DNA from: Pyricularia pennisetigena
Lineage: Eukaryota > Ascomycota > Sordariomycetes > Magnaporthales > Pyriculariaceae
NCBI RefSeq assembly: GCF_004337985.1
Contig: NC_043741.1
Span: forward strand, 4,440,140 to 4,504,139
Reading direction: 5' to 3'
DNA length: 64,000 bases
Shown: piece after piece, positions 59,078 through 64,000 of the stretch
How positions within the stretch are numbered: position 1 is the stretch's first letter
Layout of the letters: every line of letters begins with the position of its first letter
Translations under genes and position numbers: made by a program
The notes under the pieces: model-generated
What the model saw: only the letters and a program-made list of their open reading frames with translations
Told to the model about the DNA's origin: nothing
The model's database searches: none

Positions 59078-59175
59078 GTCGTCAATACCTTAGGGGGGGG
59101 TTTTTTTTTTCCTTTAAAAAAAAAAGTCTGATTCGTAAATCTGAGAGGCTTTCTGTGATAGGTGATCGAGGGGTT

Positions 59176-59573
59176 TTAAGCGGACAGGGCCCTCCACAGA
59201 TGGTCTAGCAACCCTTGTCAGTCATGTCCGCACACGGTTGAGGCGGTGAGTCAAGCAGCAGAGGCTGCGAGTCTACGAAAGTCGGGAAGGACACGAACCT
59301 GAGAGATAGTCCTGTGTGGGAGGGTATTGTCAGTAAAATGAACGGTCGATATATAGCAGCAATGCATGTAGTGTTTCTGATTAACGAATGGGACCTCAAT
59401 CGCACGAGACGCGATTGCTCGAGCGTGGCTCTGAGCAGAAAGTTGTGACAGAGCTTGGTGAACAGGCCGACATAGGATGGGATGGGGGTGGGGTCAAAGC
59501 TACGTTAAGTAAGGAAAGAGTCAAATGACAGGAAACTTACCTGAGAAGTGAATTCTGACGGGCGACCGTTCAT
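59176..59573 (-). CDS. arginine attenuator peptide (AAP) upstream ORF
   Basis: Upstream of the synthase start a 24-codon ORF is assembled from three exons: 59541-59573, 59299-59311 and 59176-59204. It starts MNGRPSEFTSQ, continues DYLSD, and ends HLWRALSA. This is the conserved fungal attenuator peptide; in Neurospora arg-2 the nascent peptide stalls the ribosome when arginine is high and shuts off the main ORF. Asp12 and Trp19, known to be needed for stalling, are both kept. The introns are 229 nt (GTAAGT/CACACAG) and 94 nt (GTTCGT/GCTAG, a weak donor). The uORF stop lies 98 nt before the main ATG at 59077. Residue 7 (E) and residue 23 (S) differ from the Neurospora peptide as I recall it. 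Confidence 0.93.
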
Positions 59574-60755
59574 AAGCGCGGCTTTGGGGGTTCCAGCTTT
59601 AAAGCGGACAGAAGGAATAAGTCAAGATGAAGGATATGATGTGTGTCGTGAGCGCTGTCGATTGTGTAGGTAGGTGATGAATTGGTATTTTACCTTGTCC
59701 GGGGATGACGGAGTGCGAGAGAGGGGAGGAATTGGGAATTGGGAATTGGGGATGGGATTTTGAGCTCAGAGCTATCCCAGCTTGCAAGGGCAAAAAAAAA
59801 AAAAACGTAAAAAAAAAAAAGTCTTGGGGACTGGTGGGGCTTATCGTCAATATATGCAACGCCTGTTATTGGTGAAAGAGTCAGTTCACTACCGTGCCAA
59901 ATGTGGGGCCTTGTCAACGTCCTCTACGCAACGATCGGGCTTGTATCTAGGAAAACTTTGACGCTCAGTCTGGACTCTGGAGAGCCGCAATCGGAGCATG
60001 GCATGGGAAGCAGGGGCAATGTGGGCTCTTCCATAAGGTATTTTATGCGTCACGTCACAAGTGTCAGGTAAAGCACTAAGTTGGTACTCTGTAGTGATAG
60101 ACCACCTGGTAAGTTGGTTGAGCATATTGAGTGCGCGCGTACCTGGCAGAAAATATTCAAGCACCTCTCTAGAATAGAGCCTAGGACTAAGCTAGATAGA
60201 CAGTCTAGACTCTACAGATGCAAATGCAAATCTGACCCACAATCGCCAGGTAGCATGCAAGATTAAGAAGAAAAGAAAAGAAGCAGGATATAATTCATCA
60301 ACAGTGATACAGAAGTATGATTTTTTTTTTTTTTTTTTGTCATTCAGTCCATAAAAAATTGCCCCTCTCAGGTGGTTGGACTCTTTCATGGGCAAAGCTA
60401 GTCTTGACTGCTGCATAGCAAGGGTCGGCTTGACATGTTCACAACTATTTATCACTCACTGCTTTTACACTTCATGCTGGGTCCTTAAGAACGGATACCG
60501 ATATCCTCGATACAGCGGCTTGATCGAAGATGTTCAACACTTGATCTACATGGGCGAGGGCTCTTGATCAATGGATAACCCAGTCAGAAAACTGCTGAAA
60601 ATGTACAGCACCTGGTACAGTTATGAGCTAGTCACACATGCTTTGCCAAGAACTTAGAATCGTAACATTGTTTGTTTTAATGCTTTGCTGCACTTCTGCT
60701 GTCTATCCAACCTGTGGTGTCTTGTGTATTCGCACTAAAAGCAAAAGCAATTTTT
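59574..60755. other. arg-2 promoter side and ETF-beta 3' flank
   Basis: This 1.2-kb spacer lies between two minus-strand genes. Two A runs occur near 59792-59820, and a T run at about 60320-60338. A GAGTCA word (59878-59883) could be a Gcn4/CPC-1 half-match for arg-2. No gene is visible. Confidence 0.5.
59878..59883 (-). promoter_or_regulatory. possible Gcn4/CPC-1 site upstream of arg-2
   Basis: The minus strand reads CTGACTCT here, a 6-of-7 match to the TGASTCA general-control element, about 305 bp upstream of the uORF start. Cross-pathway control of arg-2 by CPC-1 is known in Neurospora. Short motif, low specificity. Confidence 0.25.
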
Positions 60756-61723
60756 TTACAATGCACCCAGTTCCTTGAGCTTGCCAATCAGTCCATCAAC
60801 ATCCTCAACCTTACCACCGCCCTTTCTTGGCGGAGGCTCTGTAAGTGTAGAAAAACAAGTAAAAAGTCAGCAATCCATCCGGCAGGGACGGCACCGTCTC
60901 GACGTTCCGGGAGTGCAGCATCTTACCGGTAACCTTGAGGACTTTGAGCCTGTTCTCGGCCGAAAGCCCATAGTCCGACAGCTTCTTCTTCTCAAACGGC
61001 TTCTTCTTGGCCTTCATGATGTTGGGCAAGCTGGCGTAGCGAGGCTCGTTCAGACGCAGGTCCGTGGTGATGATCATGGGCAGCTTGGCCTTGACCGTCT
61101 CGACGCCACCATCGACCTCACACGTGACGCTTACCGAGTCCCCCTCGCCGAACTCGACCTTGCTGGCCTGCGTCGCCTGCGGCCAGCCCAGCAGCGCGGC
61201 GAGCATCTGGCCCGTCTGCGCCGAGTCGTCGTCGATGCTCTGTTTGCCCAGGATCACGAGGTTGCTCTTGTGCTCCTCGGCCGCCTTTCGCAGCAGCTTG
61301 GCCACGCTGAGCGGTTCCAGCTGCTCCTCCCCGGTCTCAACGTGCACGCCGCGGTCCGCGCCCATCGCGAGCGCCGTCCGCAGCACGTCCTGCGCCTTGG
61401 AGGGTCCGGCAGAGATGACGCAGATGTCCTCGACGCCGCCCGGTGCCGACTTCTTCTCGCGGATCCGCACCGCCTCCTCGACCGAGAGCTCGTCGAACGG
61501 GTTCATGCTGTGCTTGACTCCGGCCGTCTCGACGCCCGTCTGGGCTTTGTTCACTCGGGGTTTGACCTGGTAGAGGTGGCGGGCCGCATACGGAGGCGGG
61601 TTTTTGTCCGTCAGCGATTTGATTGCATCCTCCCCGAGTTGATCAAATGGCTGATGGTGGACTGAGACTCACGGCATAGTCAATCACCCGCTTGACAGGT
61701 ACTAATATCCTCAATGCAGACAT
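60756..61723 (-). CDS. ETFB: electron-transfer flavoprotein beta subunit
   Basis: Three exons, read leftward: 61673-61723, 60927-61566 and 60756-60838, giving 257 aa, close to the usual 250-260. The start MSALRILVPVKRVIDYAVKP is followed by the family blocks MNPFDELSVEEAVRIRE, DVLRTALAMGADRGVHV, VILGKQSIDDDSAQTGQMLA and MIITTDLRLNEPRYASLPNI, then a conserved C-terminus KVEDVDGLIGKLKELGAL. With the alpha subunit it passes electrons from mitochondrial acyl-CoA and other dehydrogenases to ETF-ubiquinone oxidoreductase. The beta subunit binds AMP. There is no long presequence, which is normal for beta subunits. Intron 2 (60839-60926) begins GTAAGA and ends TTACAG. It lies in tandem with the ArfGAP gene, 570 bp downstream of that gene's stop. 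Confidence 0.96.
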
Positions 61724-62293
61724 GGTTGTTGTGAATTGGTCTTCTTGTCCAAGGAGGGCTAAAAATGGTATCGCAAGTGATGATGTCGTGGACAAGGCCG
61801 CTTGCTTGTATGATTCGGCCCAAGCGGCTAACCTCGGACTTGAGCGAGGGTAGGGAGGTGAAAAAAGAGGGGCTGCCGCTTGGACGCTATTAATATGGCA
61901 TGAATTGATTCAGGTAAAAAGGTGCATGATTGATTTTATCCACCCACCGCCGGCTCTTCACAGGCCCTAACCCTTGAGTAGTTGCTTTGCGCGCCTCGGA
62001 ACCTGCCAGGCAAGCAAGGGACCAAGTAATACCTCGCGAGCATCGGAACACATGAAATTTAGGGACTGCGGTTAGTTACTTAGCAGATCATATTACGTGT
62101 GGAAAGTCACGATGGGCACGAATGGAAAATAAAGAATCAAATGCTGTAAATGTGTAAATAAGTACGCTCATAAAGCTTCCAATATATGTCTATCGCCTCC
62201 AAGCCAGGGCCCCAGGATACCTCGCATCCTCTCCCACAACCCAGCTAAACCACCCCATCCCAACATCACCCCTCCCCAATGCCATTTCGTCTA
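61724..62293. other. intergenic region, ETF-beta promoter
   Basis: This 570-bp spacer lies between the ArfGAP stop and the ETF-beta start, both on the minus strand. No distinctive motif or gene is visible. Confidence 0.6.
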
Positions 62294-63754
62294 CTACCAA
62301 TCATCCCATTCATCCTTCTTAGCCGCTTGGCTAGCCGAAGCACCTCCAGACCCCCCTGCGCCGCCGCTGCCACCCTTGCTCATGGCCGCAGTGCCAATGG
62401 AGCTTGGCTTTTGCTGCTGCTTCTGCTGTTGTTCTGGGATGTCGGAAAAGTCGTCCCAGAACCCTTTGCGGGTCTCGTCGATCGGGACCTGCCGGACCTG
62501 CTGATATTGCCGGCTGTCTGGCCCCTCGACGAATCGGTTGAAGCTAGTTTGTGCGCTCCTGGCTCCTTGCTGCGCCGCTCGCCCGACCGTGCCTGCAGTA
62601 ACGCGAGCCTGTGCTGCAAAGTCCGAATCTGCGATCTGGATTTTTGGGCAGCGAATTTCAGCATCGGAGGAAGAAGAGAACAATAAAATAAAAATAAAAA
62701 AACAGAAGAAAAAAAGAGGGGAGGGGGGACAAAAAGAAAAGAAAATGTCAGGGTGGGGGAAGGTAGCAGTGACATAGATTCCACATACCTGTTTCGCGGT
62801 CGGCTGGATATAATTATTATTCACTGTAGTAGCAGTCTTTGTAACGGTCGATGTGAACCAACCAAAGCCCTTGGACAGCGCGGCGACAGGGTTGTTCTGC
62901 AGCTCGTCCATGGAGGGCAGAGCCGCGTTGCCGCCGGCTCCTCCCGGCGCAGGTGCAGGCGTGTTTCCAAACCCAGCATACTTGCCGCCCTGGCTCGGCG
63001 GCAAGTCCTCCGGTCTCGAGGCGTTGTCAGCCCCGAGCCTGGCAAAGTATTTGTCGTCCACCCTCGTCTTCCCTCCGCTCGTCGCACCGCCGCTTGGGCT
63101 CTCAGACCTGCTGCCGCTGAGCGATGGGTCGTCTCGGAACCTTCCACCACCATTCTTGGACCCGTCCGCAGAGCCGCCGAGCGGCGCACTCGACCTGCTG
63201 TTTTCGGCAGGAGCAGCAGCCTTCTTCTTCTCCCCGGGGACGTACTCGCGCCCGTCGACCAGCGCGCTCAGGCGCTCCTTGTACTCTTCGCCGGCTTCCC
63301 CGCCGTACCGCTCCGCGATGGTAGCGTCGTCCCACGAGATTCCCCTCAGCTCAGTGTCTGCGTGCTTCTCGAAGAATTCGCGCCACCGCTCGTTGCCGCC
63401 AAGCCGCATCCGCTCAATCTCGGCCGCCTTGAACGCGTCCATCGAGATGGACCGCACAAACGAAATGTGCACGCCCAGGCCTCGGTGCACGCCAGCGCAT
63501 GACAGGCAGATGAAGATGCCGAACTTGGGCGACGCCCACTGCGGAGATGGCGCGCCGCAGTCGCAGCATAGGCTGTTCTTGGACTCTTTTTGGATCGCGA
63601 GGAGCTGTTATGGGAGAAAGAAGGCAATTTCGCCATAGATTAGACTTGCTCTTTGATCTCTTCGTTTTCTGTGTCTCAAGTCCTGGCTGTGTCTCTGATC
63701 TCTCACCTTGGACCGAGTCTCCGGATCGACCTCCCACATGCCCTTGGAGGCCAT
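62294..63754 (-). CDS. GCS1: ArfGAP of the GCS1/ArfGAP1 type
   Basis: Three exons, read leftward: 63707-63754, 62789-63604 and 62294-62635, giving 401 aa. The ArfGAP zinc finger is at residues 29-52 (C29-X2-C32-X16-C49-X2-C52), followed by the catalytic arginine R57 in [15 protein letters not shown]. The protein stimulates GTP hydrolysis on Arf1 in Golgi vesicle traffic. The middle region is disordered (Gly/Ser/Pro). The segment [20 protein letters not shown] looks like the amphipathic lipid-packing sensor of the Gcs1 type, and the C-terminus ends KKDEWDDW, a short coat/adaptor-binding type tail. Intron 62636-62788 (GTATGT to ATCCAG, 153 nt) is in frame and without a stop, so an uncorrected reading adds 51 Phe-rich residues. 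Removing it joins PTAKQ to IADSDFAAQ as expected. Confidence 0.93.
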
Positions 63755-64000
63755 TTGCGCTGATGTGATGACTGACCCCTCAATCACGTCCTGGTCCTAG
63801 GGTCGGTGTTTTGCGTAGAGAAAAAAAAAAAAAAAACAACGTATGCAATGCTGATTTGTTAGCAATGCTATGCTTTGGGAATTTGGGACTGAAATGTTCA
63901 CCGTTTCGAAAGACACCTTCGCTGGTACCCATTGGGGTTAAGATGCAGGGGCTGTGACAGAGTTACACGTCTCAATTTAGCCTTTTTGCTAGGGGCTACC

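Noticed and set aside
60775..61665. 296-codon plus-strand frame
   Set aside because: Antisense to the ETF-beta gene.
62753..63638. Two long plus-strand frames (249 and 261 codons)
   Set aside because: Antisense to the ArfGAP gene, overlapping each other in different frames.
1..64000. CRISPR array, prophage, bacterial operon features
   Set aside because: The sequence is eukaryotic (spliceosomal introns, fungal gene families); no regularly spaced repeats were seen.

Overview
The window looks like a stretch of nuclear DNA from a filamentous ascomycete, most likely a Sordariomycete; affinity to Magnaporthales or a neighbouring order is a guess. The reasons are short spliceosomal introns (about 60-230 nt) with GTRAGT-type donors and CTRAC branch sites, Zn2Cys6 and homeobox/C2H2 regulators, an arginine attenuator peptide upstream of the arginine-specific carbamoyl-phosphate synthase gene, a CSF1-type giant protein, and T- or A-rich homopolymer tracts scattered between genes. 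Sixteen coding features are supported, one of them a regulatory upstream ORF. Exon borders were read by eye from splice signals, reading phase and family conservation. No RNA gene, CRISPR array or intact transposon was recognised.

Left part (1-22.9 kb): the N-terminal part of a DUF676/Rog1-like lipase running off the left edge (-); methylenetetrahydrofolate reductase (-); a single-pass membrane protein with a small Cys-rich ectodomain (+); a large seven-exon homeobox/C2H2 regulator carrying an array of degenerate C-terminal repeats (+); a FlbE-like developmental regulator (+) that converges on a Zn2Cys6 regulator (-); and a secreted beta-propeller lactonase-family protein (+).

Middle (22.9-42 kb): a 5.8-kb gene-poor stretch, then a second Zn2Cys6 regulator (+), another 3.4-kb gap, a large disordered protein with an IBR/RING-like Cys core (+), and a DUF300/TMEM184-type membrane protein (-).

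Right part (42-64 kb) is dense with housekeeping genes: CSF1 (bridge-like lipid-transfer protein, 3,333 aa, almost all in one exon), translation elongation factor 2, arginine-specific carbamoyl-phosphate synthase small subunit with its attenuator-peptide uORF, electron-transfer flavoprotein beta subunit, and a GCS1-type ArfGAP. There is no obvious metabolic gene cluster. The links are general: one-carbon and arginine metabolism, membrane lipid traffic, and developmental or transcriptional control. The observations most worth following are the five-fold repeat array in the homeobox protein, the attenuator-peptide uORF split over three exons, the zinc cluster assembled from 15-19-nt exons, and four introns that are stop-free multiples of three and so look like coding sequence.
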